This document shows, piece by piece, positions 1 to 9,846 of a stretch of DNA of 41,000 nt. Both the position numbers and the translations under genes were made by a program. This DNA is from Prorocentrum cordatum (lineage: Eukaryota; Sar; Dinophyceae; Prorocentrales; Prorocentraceae): positions 143,932 to 184,931 of the forward strand of contig CAUYUJ010015012.1 of the NCBI GenBank assembly GCA_963575745.1, read 5' to 3'. A model generated the notes under the pieces. It saw only the letters and a program-made list of their open reading frames with translations. It was not told where the DNA came from and did no database searches. The first letter of the stretch is position 1. Each line of letters starts with the position of its first letter.

Positions 1-2953
1 CAGCACGAAGGGCGGCCAGGAAGAACTCTGACGCGTCGCATTGCTTCGGTCTCCCTTGCTGATCGAATTCTGTGAATTCTCGCTGACCGAAAAGCCCCGC
101 GCGCGCGGCAGTAGCGAGCGGCGCGACGGCGTCGACCCCCACGCCCTGGACAGAGAGAGCCGCGGCCTGAGCTCCGAGCGCACACACCGGGCAAGTTTCT
201 GTGTTCAAAGGGCAATTCTGGCCGTGCTCGTGGAGAAGCCGACGGAAGGGAGCCAGGCGCAGCAGCACCTGCGCGACTGCGCTCACGAAGCAAGTATTGC
301 CGAGGTTTGCGATGCCCACGCCAGAGCCGTGGCCGCAGTGCCACTGCAGCTCCCTGGTGACATCCTCCTGGGACACGCCGTAGGCTGCCATGCACAGATC
401 CCGGTCCAGCGGGAGCAGCTCTGGCGGCTCTGCACCATCGCCAACAGTCGCCGCCGTGCGAAACATGTCCCCCCAAAGATCCCTCGGCACTACGGCGCCC
501 CTACCAGCACCGCGGCCGCCACCCGCGCGCCCGCGCCCCCGCGAAACAGCGCTCCCCGTCGACGATGCCGCCGCCGCATCTCCGGCCCCCGTCGCGTCGC
601 CGCCGCGGCCGCGGCCCCTGCCCCGCCCCGCAGGCCCAGCGTCCGGCGCAATGTATGCCGGCGGCACCGTCAGAGCCTGGCCCGGGCGCAGCGCGTGCGA
701 GGGCAGAGGCGTATGCACAGACGCCGCAGGGGCCGCCTCCCCGTCCGAAGGAGCTGATCCGTCGTCGTCGTCGTCGTCGCCCGCCCCCTCACCGACGCCC
801 GCCGAGCTCCCCGCGTCACGAGACGGGCCCAGCGGCGACGGCGGCGGCACCGGCGGCGGCGCGGGCGCCGAGCTCGACTCCTGGGCGCCCCGTGCGGCGG
901 GCCCATCCCCCACGTCCCAGCCGTAATCCTGCGCCCATTGCTTCGCGATTTCGAAACTCTCCCCCATCTTTTTCTCAAAGCGTTGGACCCCTTCGCGGAC
1001 GTACTGCGGCGGGCCCCGCTGCAGGATGTCCCAGGGCGGCAGGTTGTAGACGAGCACGCGGTGGGCCACGCGAACGCGACTGAGCATGACGTACAGGTGC
1101 AGCCACCAGTCATCGGCGCCCATGTTCATGGGCTTCTGGAGCACCATGGTGGCCGCATCCATACCCAGGCCCTGCGCAGTCTGCACGGTGCGAACTTTCT
1201 CTGGCAGCAACGGGATCTGGTACCTCGTAACCTTCACCTTCCGAAGCTTTCGCTCGCCATCGTCGTCGTAGTGATGGTTCCACTCCCAGGACGCCCTGTG
1301 CGGCGCGATCTGCACGACCCCTTGCCCGAACCCAAAGTCCTTCTTGAGGCCATCAAACTCGACGAGGACACCGCGCGGCAAACGCTTGCATCGATAATAA
1401 CCGAGCCGGTGGGCGTCGTGAAGCTTCTTTTCGCGCCAATCCGCGTCCGGCGTCTCGAACTCCTGCGGGTGGAACCTCACGTCCTTGACTACCCCCACGG
1501 CGTCCTGCACGATCTGGTGCTTCGCCGACAACTTCACGTTCAGCCGCACACGCATGCCGATGTACAGCGGGCACATGCCGATGAGGTGACCAGTGTTGTT
1601 CACGTTCGGCACCTGCAGCATGGCCTTGTAATGCTCCTCAACGAAGTCCCTGTTTGGAGGCAGGTCCACGGCCTGCACGTACAGCAGCATCTGCCCTTTA
1701 TCCCTGGCCTCTCGCACGGCCCGATACTGCATCTGCCTGTGCACGGCCTCCCAGGCGATGCCCATCTCGAACCCGTCCTTGACATGGGGGTCCTGCAGCC
1801 GCTTGTCGTTCTTACCGGGTCGGACCACCCACCCTTGCACCACCATTTTCTGCTCGGCCGTAAACTTCTTGCCCTGCCTCATGGTCTTCAAGAACCCGGG
1901 CATGAAGGGGCAGGGCGCGTGCGGAGTAACGAGACGGTCCTTGAAGCGGTGCGTCTCGTACAGAAACATGGCGTGGGTGACACCGTCCAGGAACATGGAC
2001 TGCCCATTGCGGACGTGAATCGGCGCCTCGGGCGACTCACGCTGCAGCAAGGAAGACCTTCTGCCCTTGCCGCTCACCGGCCCCAGCTGATAAAAATCCC
2101 CCAGGAACATGACAATCGGAACCTTCCCGAACATGTGCCCCCGCGCCATGTACAGGTTCACATCGCAATTATACTTAGCCTTACGGGCTTTGCACATGCG
2201 AAACGATGCAGCGCCGAGAAGCTGGGGCGGCACCATGGACACCTCCTCCACGATGACGGCCTTGAGGTCGTTCATGCGGTCCACGATGTCATCGACTTTC
2301 TGCCCCGAAAGCCTAGCGATGGTCATGGCCTGCTGGCCGCTCAGCCCGAAGCCGCTGTGGATCGTCTCCCCCCCGATGACGCGCGCAGCGCTGTTCGACG
2401 AGGCCACGGCGATCTCCGATCCCGCGCCGAACACCTCGTTGAGCAGACGTCGCAGCAGTTTCACCACCTCCGTCTTCCCCGTCCCGCCCTCCCCGTGCAG
2501 CAGGAGAGCCATCTGCTCCACCGGCTTGGGGCTTTTTCCGCTGTCCACATCTTGCTGGTATGCCACGATGGCCTCCACCTGGCCCACGACCAGGGCGACC
2601 ACCGCCTTCTGCTCCTTATTGAACGTCACGGGGTTGTCCGCCCTGGTCGCCCACTCGTTAAACAGCCCCTCCGCGATGTCGCGCGCCCGCCGCGGAGGCT
2701 CCGCGTCGCCGGCAACCGCGGGCGGCGGCGGCCGACCAGGCACGAGCACGGCAGGCGCCGAACCCGCGAGGCCGCTCCGCCCGTCGCCATCCCCAGGCAA
2801 GCCCTCAGCTCCCTTTTTCCTGTATCGGAACGCCTCCTTCTGCTGTGCTTTGCCCTCCTCGAACTGAGAGTCGCCCAAGTCGAGACCGCAGAAGCCCGTC
2901 TGCGTTCCAGTACTCGCGGCAGCAGGCTGAGGCTCATGGTCTTTCGCATAGCC
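1..2953 (-). CDS. Partial Helitron Pif1 helicase-USP fusion (inverted copy A)
   Basis: This is a second copy, on the minus strand, of the helicase and deubiquitinase part of the Helitron protein at 18,117-21,065. The Pif1 helicase motifs are present: Walker A (GEGGTGKT), the VEEVSM Walker-B-like box, LGDFYQLGPV, and the C-terminal LSRVRV. They are followed by a linker and the USP Cys box (LGNTCF). The frame is open as far as I traced it and runs off the left window edge, so the USP His box is outside. It carries a CCC at 1063-1065 where the other copy has CC, so helicase and USP stay in one frame here. Homology to copy B stops abruptly at about 2,953, which removes the Rep domain and about 280 residues before the helicase. 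It could be an independent truncated insertion or half of a rearranged larger element. Confidence 0.8.
1..2953 (-). repeat. Large inverted repeat, arm A
   Basis: Reverse-complement match to 18,117-21,065. Hand comparison shows near identity, with only a few scattered substitutions in the outer 700 bases. There is one extra C at 1063-1065, a 3-base length difference near 1,650, and a cluster of substitutions near 2,545-2,560. The arm continues beyond the left edge of the window. The arms are separated by 15.2 kb. Confidence 0.93.
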
Positions 2954-3099
2954 CTCGCTTAGTCCTTGGAGAGCTAAGGGCTTCAGAGAAGAAGCCGGAG
3001 GTGGGTGGTCAGGGGAGCACGCCCACCTCCGCCGGTCCACGATTCTCGCAGCGCCCTGCCGGAGGTTGCAGCGGGTCCGGGAGCGCTCCAGGCACGCGT

Positions 3100-3133
3100 C
3101 CACGCGTGCCTGCACGCGTGCAGGCACGCGTGG
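3100..3133. repeat. 34-bp perfect palindrome
   Basis: The 34 bases read identically on both strands. The core is TGCACGCGTGCA, flanked symmetrically by further ACGCGTG/CACGCGT blocks, so ACGCGT occurs three times. It could form a cruciform. No function is evident. Confidence 0.9.
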
Positions 3134-3433
3134 AAGCGTCGCTGGCAGCGCTTCAGGAGCGCTTCAGAAGACCTCTCCAGACCTTTTTAGGAAAGCTTTC
3201 CAGAGTATTCAGAGCTTCCCAGGGAAGGTTTCCAGCGTCCCCAGAGCTCCTTCACGCGAGGTTTCCAGCGTCTCCACGCACGGTAAACGGCGTGCGTCAG
3301 GCCGCCCTCACACGCGTAAACCGCGCGCGTGAGCGGCCCAGGGGGCGAGACCCCGGGCGCGCGCGGCCCCGGGGCGAGGATTCGGGGTTGGTACTCGCGC
3401 GGCCCGGGGGGCGAGACCCCGGGCGGCGTTTGG

Positions 3434-3592
3434 GGCCCTGAGCAGGGCGGTAAAAGGCTCCGACCTGAGCAGGTCGTTAAACTGCTCCAGGGGGGGGAAG
3501 GGGCTTCCGGCACTGCTGGAAACCCCTTCCCCGGGTAGGGGGCGGAGGGGGGGAGAGGCTTCCGAATCCGCGGGAAACCTCTCCCCCCCGGG
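3434..3592. repeat. Cluster of four stem-loops with compensatory stem changes
   Basis: Four hairpins in 160 bases form two related pairs. GCCCT-GAGC-AGGGC (about 3434) and GACCT-GAGC-AGGTC (about 3461) share the loop but differ in a base pair. The other two, near 3495-3530 and 3559-3592, share the inner TTCC..GGAAA pattern. Their outer stems differ (GGAAGGGG/CCCCTTCC against GGGAGAGG/CCTCTCCC), yet both pair fully. Changes that keep pairing suggest the fold itself is kept. Confidence 0.75.
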
Positions 3593-3796
3593 GGGCAGAC
3601 ACCCGGGGCGAACGCCCTGGGGGGTCCGGAGGGGGCCTCGGGGGCTCTTTCCGGATCCACCGCCAACTCCCGGGGAAAGAAAAACACACTAAAAAGAAAA
3701 ACGCGGACGGAGGGAAGGGAAAGCAAGAAGAAGAAAGCAGCAGAGAGGGGGAGGCGCCAGAATGAGAACACCGGAGAGTGCAGGAGAAGAGAAAAA

Positions 3797-3824
3797 GGCG
3801 GAAAGAGAGAGAGAGAGAAGAGGA

Positions 3825-3883
<59 letters not shown>

Positions 3884-3942
3884 GAGAGGATAGAGAGAGA
3901 GATGAGAGAGAGAAGGAGTAGAGAGAGAGAGAGAGAGAAAGA

Positions 3943-3976
<34 letters not shown>

Positions 3977-4022
3977 GGGAGAGAGATAGAAGATAGATAG
4001 AGAGATATAGAGATAAGAGATT

Positions 4023-4057
<35 letters not shown>

Positions 4058-4061
4058 AGAG

Positions 4062-4119
<58 letters not shown>

Positions 4120-4204
4120 AGAGGAGAGAGATGAGAGAGGAGAGAGAGAGAAGAGGAGATGAGAAGAAGAGAGAGAAGATAGAGAGAGAGGAAGAGAGAG
4201 GGAG

Positions 4205-4238
<34 letters not shown>

Positions 4239-4290
4239 GAGGATAGAGAAGATGGAGAGAGGGGAGAGAGAGAAGAGAGGGAGAGAGAGA
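3797..4290. repeat. GA/TC dinucleotide array
   Basis: About 500 bases of nearly uninterrupted GAGAGA with occasional T or extra A/G. The Ser/Leu-rich and Glu/Arg-rich ORFs crossing it are by-products of the repeat. Confidence 0.95.
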
Positions 4291-4479
4291 GCACGTGGGG
4301 GGGAGAGGGGGGGGGAGGAGGCGGCGGCGACGACGACGACGACGAACCGCCCGCGCCGCTGGCTCGCCAGCGCCGCGCCCCGATCCGCGCGGCCGCTCCC
4401 GGGACCCCCGCGCGCGCGCGCGGGGGCGGGGGCGCGCCGGGCGGGCGGGCGCGGGCGCTTGGGCGGGCGCGGCGCGCAC

Positions 4480-4535
4480 ACACACGCGCGCCACACACAC
4501 CACACACACACACACGCGCACGCACGCGCACACAC
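4480..4535. repeat. CA-rich microsatellite
   Basis: Interrupted (CA)n with CGCG steps, directly downstream of a very GC-rich stretch (4300-4475) that itself shows only CGA/GCG runs. Confidence 0.85.
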
Positions 4536-4541
4536 CGGATT

Positions 4542-4784
4542 GGACGGTCGCCCCCAAGGCGGCCGTCCTTTCCTCCGGGGGATGGCGGTCCTTCTCAATC
4601 CCATGAGAGACCGTTGTCCCAGTCCATGCATCCCCCCGGATGGCTTGGTGGCGCAAGGCGCAGGCTCAAGGAGCATACTTCCCTCCCCGACGGCTGGGTT
4701 TTCCCCCAGCCGGCCCGGGGGTGTGACGGGGAATGAGGTAGTACTTGGTGAACTGCCGGTGAGACTGGGTATCCCCCAGTCTCA
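4542..4784. repeat. Second stem-loop cluster
   Basis: Successive foldbacks are visible. GGACGG..CCGTCC (4542-4568) has the inner CGCC/GGCG also paired. CCGGGGGATG (4575-4584) pairs with CATCCCCCCGG (4629-4639) and encloses a smaller CGGTC..GACCG hairpin (4586-4613). CGGCTGGG/CCCAGCCG lies at 4691-4712. TGAGACTGGG/CCCAGTCTCA at 4760-4784 has a 10-bp perfect stem. The cluster precedes the direct repeat and the Helitron coding region, so it may be an untranslated or terminal structure of the element; that part is inference. Confidence 0.7.
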
Positions 4785-4836
4785 TTTCAGCCTGGGCGCA
4801 AGGCGCAATTCGAGCCTCCGGGCAGTAAATGTTGTT

Positions 4837-5640
4837 GTGGGTTTGGAGGCGGGGGCGGGGGCGGGGGCGGGGCCGGGGGCGGGGCCGGGGCCGGGGACCG
4901 CGGGGCCGGGGCCGGGGACCCAGGGGCCAGGGGCAGGGGCGGGGTCCAGGACGCAGGAGGCTGCGCAGTGGGAGGAGGAAACGCTCGCGATTTTTTCGCG
5001 GGCGTTTCCCTGCCCGGCGCGCGGCTTCCCGAGTCACACGGAGGTTTCTGGAAACGGGCGCTCGGAGGGGGAAACGCTCGCGAAATTTTCGCGGGCATTT
5101 TCCCGTCCGGCGCCTGTTTCCCGGATTGGCGCGCTTTTTTCTGGAAAACCGGACAGTGAGGGGGAAACTAACGCAGATTTTACGTGCAGGTTTTTCGCTC
5201 GGGCGCGCGTTTTCTGGGAGAATTCGGTCGAGGGCGGCGGCGGCGGCGGCGGCACGAACGGGCCCGGAGGCGTCAAAAATCGCCCCCGGGGCGTCAAAAA
5301 TCGGCCCGGAGGCGTGCGAAAACGGCTCGCGGACGACGGCGAGGAGAAAGAGGAGGAGGACGACGTGGAGAAAATGGGCCACAGAGACGTCGAAAACGGT
5401 TCCCCGGACGCGTCCAAACGGCTCCCCAGAGACGAGGGCGGTCAAAAACTGCCCCCCGGAGGCGTCGAAAACCGGTTGGGGGGCGATGATTTTTATGAGC
5501 GTGTGCTCGCCGGGGAAATGTCTGCGTTCGCTGCTAGCGACGACGACGGCGACGACGGCGTCTGCCGGGTCCCTGTCCGGGCTTCCGCTATAGCCATAGC
5601 TTTAGCCGAGATGGAGGAGGAGGAGGAGGGGGAGGAGGAG
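4837..5640 (+). repeat. Direct repeat, left copy (93-bp hairpin units)
   Basis: Starts with a GGGGCGGGGCCGGGG-type tract, then three units whose AAACG/AAACT anchor recurs at 4979, 5072 and 5165, a spacing of exactly 93 bases. The first unit folds as GGAAACGC..CGCG-loop-CGCG..GCGTTTCC (4977-5009). The block ends with CGATGATTTTTATGA..CGCCGGGGAAAT at 5519. It is continued by TTCGCTGCTAGCGACGACGAC and the following 100 bases, also shared. The matching copy is at 26,240-26,864 plus 27,862-28,030. Confidence 0.88.
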
Positions 5641-5825
5641 GAGGAGGAAGAGGAGGAGGAGGAGGAGGAGGAGGACGCCGACGACGACGACAACGATTAC
5701 GGCGGCGGCGGCGGAGACGAAAACGGAGATCCGGAGGAGGAGGAGGAGGAGGAGGAGGAGAAGGGGGAGGGGGAGGAGGAGAAGGAGGAGGAGGAGGAGA
5801 AGGAGGAGGAGGCGGAGGAGGGCGC

Positions 5826-5857
<32 letters not shown>

Positions 5858-8800
5858 TCGACGGCGACGACCGGGACCGGGACGGGGACCTGGACCGGGA
5901 CGGGGACCAGGACCGGGACCAGGACCGGGACGCGGACGGGGACGGGACCTCGGCGGGGGGCGGTCCCGGTTCTCGGGGGCGGTGCGCGGAGCGCCCGTCG
6001 CCGGCCCGGGAGTCGCGCTCATGGGATGACCGGGTGCAGGAGTGTTTGCTCGCAGAGCACGACGTGATCCATGAGGAGGTCGTCGATGATACCGCGCTGG
6101 AGGCGGCGGAGCGCGAGCAGAAAGCGGTCCGGAAAGCGTGCCGAGCGTCGTGCCGGCGGTCTCGTTGCGCGCGGCGGGAGGCGGAGTGGGCGCGGCGGAC
6201 GGAGGCGGCGGCCGAGCGGAACGAGCTGCTTGCTACCCGTGTGCTGCTCCCCGTCGCGCCGCGCCCGCTGTTGCGCGACGCGTCGCCAGAGCGGGCTTCG
6301 TCTGGGCGCAGCTCGCGGGGGGCGGCTTGCAAGAACGGGCGCGTGGAGCAGTTCCTGACCGCGCGCGCGGCACGTGCCGTCGACCCGGAGCAGCCGCCGG
6401 CGCGCGCTCCCCGCGCCGCTGCCGAGGCCGCGCCCGACGCGTCGTCGTGGACCGTGGGCGACGCGGCCCAGCGCGCTGCCTGCGTTCTCGTTGCCCTCGG
6501 CGTGTGCCCGCCACAAGAAGACAGCAGAGTGGTCATGACGAGGAAGGTCGCGGCGGCGCGCTGGTGGCGGCAGCGGGATGTGTTCGCGCGGGAGCTCCCG
6601 GACGCGCCCGAGCTGGCCGATCGCGCAGTCGCGGTCGTCACCGCCAGGTGGTTCTGCTGCGCGCTCTACGGGCTCTCGGCGCGGACGTGCGGCGGCCGCC
6701 GCGTCTGCGCGCGCAGGTTCTCGCCGGGCGTCGGCATTGGCGGAGCGAAGTGCCGGGCGGTGCGGGAGTGCAAGGTCTTCGTCGGGGACATGGCCGTGCG
6801 CGCTGCCTGCGCCATGATCGCCCTCGGAGCGTGTCCGGCGGGGCTCAGCGGGGCGACGCAGGACGGCGCCGTGCCCATGTCTGTGGGTGCATTCGGTGCC
6901 GCGCGCCCGCCACGCCCGCGGCCGCGCGGCGGACGCGGGCGGGGGAACCGCCGCGCGCGCGGGAGTTCTCCCGTCGAGTGGCGTGGAAAGTGCCTGCAGA
7001 GCGCGGTGGCTGAGCTCGTGGGGGGCGACGCCGCGGGGCATTTCGGCCGCGCGTGCCAGAACCACGAGGGTTCGGGCGCCTGTGGGTCGCTGGTGGAGCG
7101 CTGGACTCTTGAGGTCGTGGTCCAGCACTTGCGCTCCCGCTTCCTGCACGTGCGCGTGTTCTCTGCGGAATCTGTGGAAGCGCTCGGAGCGCAGGAGGGA
7201 GGGCGCGTGGCGTGGTCGTTGGGGCACGCGACAGGTTTCTGCGCTGGTGCTCTGCTGTGGCTTGACGGCGGTCATGTGTGCGCGGTGGAGGAGTCGGTGG
7301 TATCTGGTGACGTGGAGTGGGGGGAAGCCGAGAGCGCGCCGTGGTGTCGCGTCGTCGCTCACGGGCGTTCGAGCTCGGCGTCGCGGTCGCCGCGCGCGGG
7401 AGCGGGGCGTGGCGCGCTGCGGGGCGGAGCGCCGAAGCGCCGTGCGGAGCAGGGTGCCGCAGGGGCGCCGGGGGCGCGCGGGGGCGCGCGCGACGGAGTG
7501 GACGCGGAGGTGTTGGCGCGGATGACCCGGAATCAGTTTCATGAGCTGGCAACGCGATTGCGGGCGGAGGGCGACGAAGACGCGCCTTCCTCTCGGCAAT
7601 GGGATGTTCATCAGCAGAAGCGGGTGCGATTGGAGGCCGATGCGCACAGGGCCGCGCTCGCGGCGCACCTCGGCATCGACATGAGCGGTGTGCAGCATGC
7701 TGGCGCGGAGGCGCGATCGCGGGACCATTCCGATGAGATGCTGGCCGAGTTGGCGAGGCACGTGGCTGAGCACGATTGCGTTCCGTCGCAGAAGGAGTCC
7801 GCGCTGGGGACATGGGTCCACAACGTCAGCAAAGGCCAGAACGTGCTGACCCCCGAGCGGCGCGCGCGGTTCGACGGGCTCGTGGACCGGCGGGAGGAGA
7901 GGCGCGCGCGCGCCCGCGCGATGCTGGACCTCATCGAGGAGCACGTGGAGGTGCTCGACGAGCTGCCGAAGCGCGGGGCTGACGACGAGGAGGAGGCGAA
8001 GCTGGCGAAGTGGATCGACCATGTCACCCAAGGCCAGAACGAGCTGGACGATGACAATCAGGAGAGGTTCGATGAGCTGGTGAACAGGGGCATGTGGCAG
8101 CGGCGGGCGGCGCGGGAGCGCGTGCTCGAGGTAAAGCTTTTCGTGGAGACACACGGGCGCGCGCCCCGGAGCGGTGGTCACGACGACGATGCGCGGGAGC
8201 GTCTGCTCGCGAGGTGGATCGGCAACGTCCGAGCGCGGGGCGTCGAGGGCCTGGACGAGGGCTGGCGCGCGCAGCTGGAGGCGGCGCTGGACGCGGATCT
8301 CATCCAGGCCCAGGCGCTGGAGGCGTGGTGCGAGAAGAACCAGAGGATGCCGGTGGAGAAGGCCGAGGATGACGAGGAGCGCAGGCTGGCGAATTTCGTC
8401 GCGAACCGCGAGCGGAAGGGCCGCGCGGCGTCCTTCAACGCGCCCGCGACCTTCGACGCGCTGCGGCAGAAGTACGCGCAGGCGGCCGCCGCGCGCCGCG
8501 ACGCCGAGAGCAGGGAGGCGGAGGCGCGGGCGCTCGAGGCGCAGCGGCTGGAGCTGCTGCGGCGCGCGGCCGAGGAGGAGGAGGAGGAGGCTCTCGGCGA
8601 GGAGGAGGAGGAGCAGGGGGAGGAGGATCCGGCCGACTGCCACGCGGAGGAGCGGCGCGCGGAGGTCACGCCGGATATGTTCGCCAGGTTCCAGAGGGCA
8701 GACAGGGCGCTGGCTCGGCGGCTGAAGACCGCGCTCGTGGGCGCCCTGCTGGAGCACGTGGACGCGCTGCAGGGCGCCGCGCTCGGGCTCGACGTCTTCG

Positions 8801-9846
8801 TTGCCCTGGCCAAAGACATGCGGGTCCGCGAAGCCTTGGCCGCCCCGGCGGCCGAAGAGCCGCGCCGCGAGGCGCTCGGGGAGGAGGATGAGGAGGAGGA
8901 GGAAGAAGAGGAGCAGGAGGAAGAGGAGCAGGAAGAGGAGGAGCAGGAGCAGGGGGAGCAGGAGCAGGAGCAGGGCGACGAGGAGCGGAGGGAGCTGGAG
9001 GAGGGGGACGCAGAGATGGCGGACGCGGAGGAGGAGCCGCGGGGCATGGCGGACGAGGAGGAGCTCCCCACGGGCATCGACGAGGAGCACGAGGATTTCG
9101 TGCGGTACGTGCTGGCGACCTGCATGCTGTCGTATGTGCCCGTCGCGCCCAGGTTCTTCGCGGGGGAGGCCCCGGACGCGGAGCTGCAGCGGCAGGTGGC
9201 GGAGCTGGAGCGGCTGCGGGACGTCGCCCTGGGGCTCGACGCGGCCACGGCGCAGGACAACGTGGCGCGGTCGCAGGCGATCCGGCGCCTGCGCAGGGCC
9301 GACCCCGAGCTGCTGCGCCGCACGCCCGTGCCCAATTCGGACGTGCGGGAGCCCTGGGAGCAGTGGCAGCGCCTGCTCCAACGGCTCGAACAGGAGGGCG
9401 TGGAGCGCGAGGTCTGGGTCTGCTGCCGTCGCGAGCCGCTGCGCTGGCGCGCGCCGCTCCGCGACGACGGCAATCCGGGGCCTGTCCGCGCGCCGCTGCT
9501 GCCGTCGCTGGACGCCGCCGAGGGCGAGGTCTGGAGGCCGGGGGAGGTGCGCGAGGCGACGCGCCAGGCGCGGCACGCAGAGCAGGCGCGGCTGGACGGC
9601 GCTCCTGGCGCCCCGGTGCACGGCAGCGTGCTCCTGCGCCTGCCCTCCGATTTTCTCTGCTACAAGTGCCAGCAGGATTTCGAGAGCGCGCGGGAGCTGA
9701 CCGACGGAGAGGTCGATGGTTGGTGTAAGAGGTTGCATTTCGCGCCGAAGAAGCTGCCTAGCCAGGCGGTGATGAAGCGCGAGGCGGTGGAGGCGGAGCG
9801 CGCCCGCGCCAGGAAGCGCGCGCAGGCGGCCCGGTGCGCGGCGGGG
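5611..9846 (+). CDS. Helitron polyprotein, N-terminal segment
   Basis: The open frame extends well upstream of 5,611, but that part lies in repeat DNA, so I chose the ATG after the direct repeat; the true start is uncertain. Residues 1-115 are almost pure Glu/Asp. At about 280-410 is an internal duplication (VGDAAQRAACVLVALGVCP and VGDMAVRAACAMIALGACP). At 461 (CLQSAVAEL) and 555 (GGHVCAVEE) is a Cys/His pairing like papain-fold proteases of the Josephin/OTU type. At about 710-955 are four ~60-residue repeats with an L..W-N-G-P-L..W pattern like the HA domain. A second acidic stretch and a CxxC element (CYKC near 9,660) follow. The frame is lost in a run of seven G at 9843-9849, after which the protein continues in another frame. 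Confidence 0.7.
6445..6838 (+). repeat. Internal duplicated motif in the Helitron N-terminal segment
   Basis: The translated blocks at 6,445-6,512 and 6,775-6,838 share VGD-A-RAAC-ALG-CP. This indicates a degenerate two-copy domain of about 110 residues within the protein. No family recognised. Confidence 0.6.
7738..8475 (+). repeat. Four tandem ~60-residue HA-like protein repeats
   Basis: Repeats start near 7,738, 7,915, 8,113 and 8,296. Each has a helix with L..F/W, a turn such as HGRAP, NQRMP or LDELP, an acidic run, then L..W/F followed by a basic-polar helix. This matches the general shape of the helicase-associated (HA) domain found in arrays in algal and dinoflagellate proteins. The assignment is by pattern, not by search. 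Confidence 0.55.

Larger units (their letters stand above)
2954..3780. other. Non-coding, hairpin-rich segment
   Basis: No convincing gene. The stretch is packed with short inverted repeats: a long perfect palindrome at 3100-3133, GGAAAGCTTTCC near 3190, CTTCC..GGAAG near 3218, CGCACG..CGTGCG near 3276, two GC-rich foldbacks around 3341 and 3409, and four strong stem-loops at 3434-3592. ORFs crossing it are GC-rich artefacts with no family resemblance. Confidence 0.6.

Noticed and set aside
938-2962. Long + strand ORF (674 codons) opposite the helicase copy
   Set aside because: It is the antisense shadow of the Pif1 helicase, which has all its motifs on the minus strand. GC-rich DNA keeps the opposite frame open.
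4639-4671. Leader-like GGCTCAAG upstream of the Helitron
   Set aside because: Only eight bases match, the preceding sequence is unrelated, and no convincing start codon follows.
3477-4676. Ser/Leu-rich ORFs on the minus strand
   Set aside because: Translation of the GA/TC array; all frames are open there.
6019-9738. 1,239-codon minus-strand ORF
   Set aside because: Antisense to the Helitron N-terminal segment, Leu/Arg/Pro/His-rich with no domain. The + strand has the HA-like repeats.
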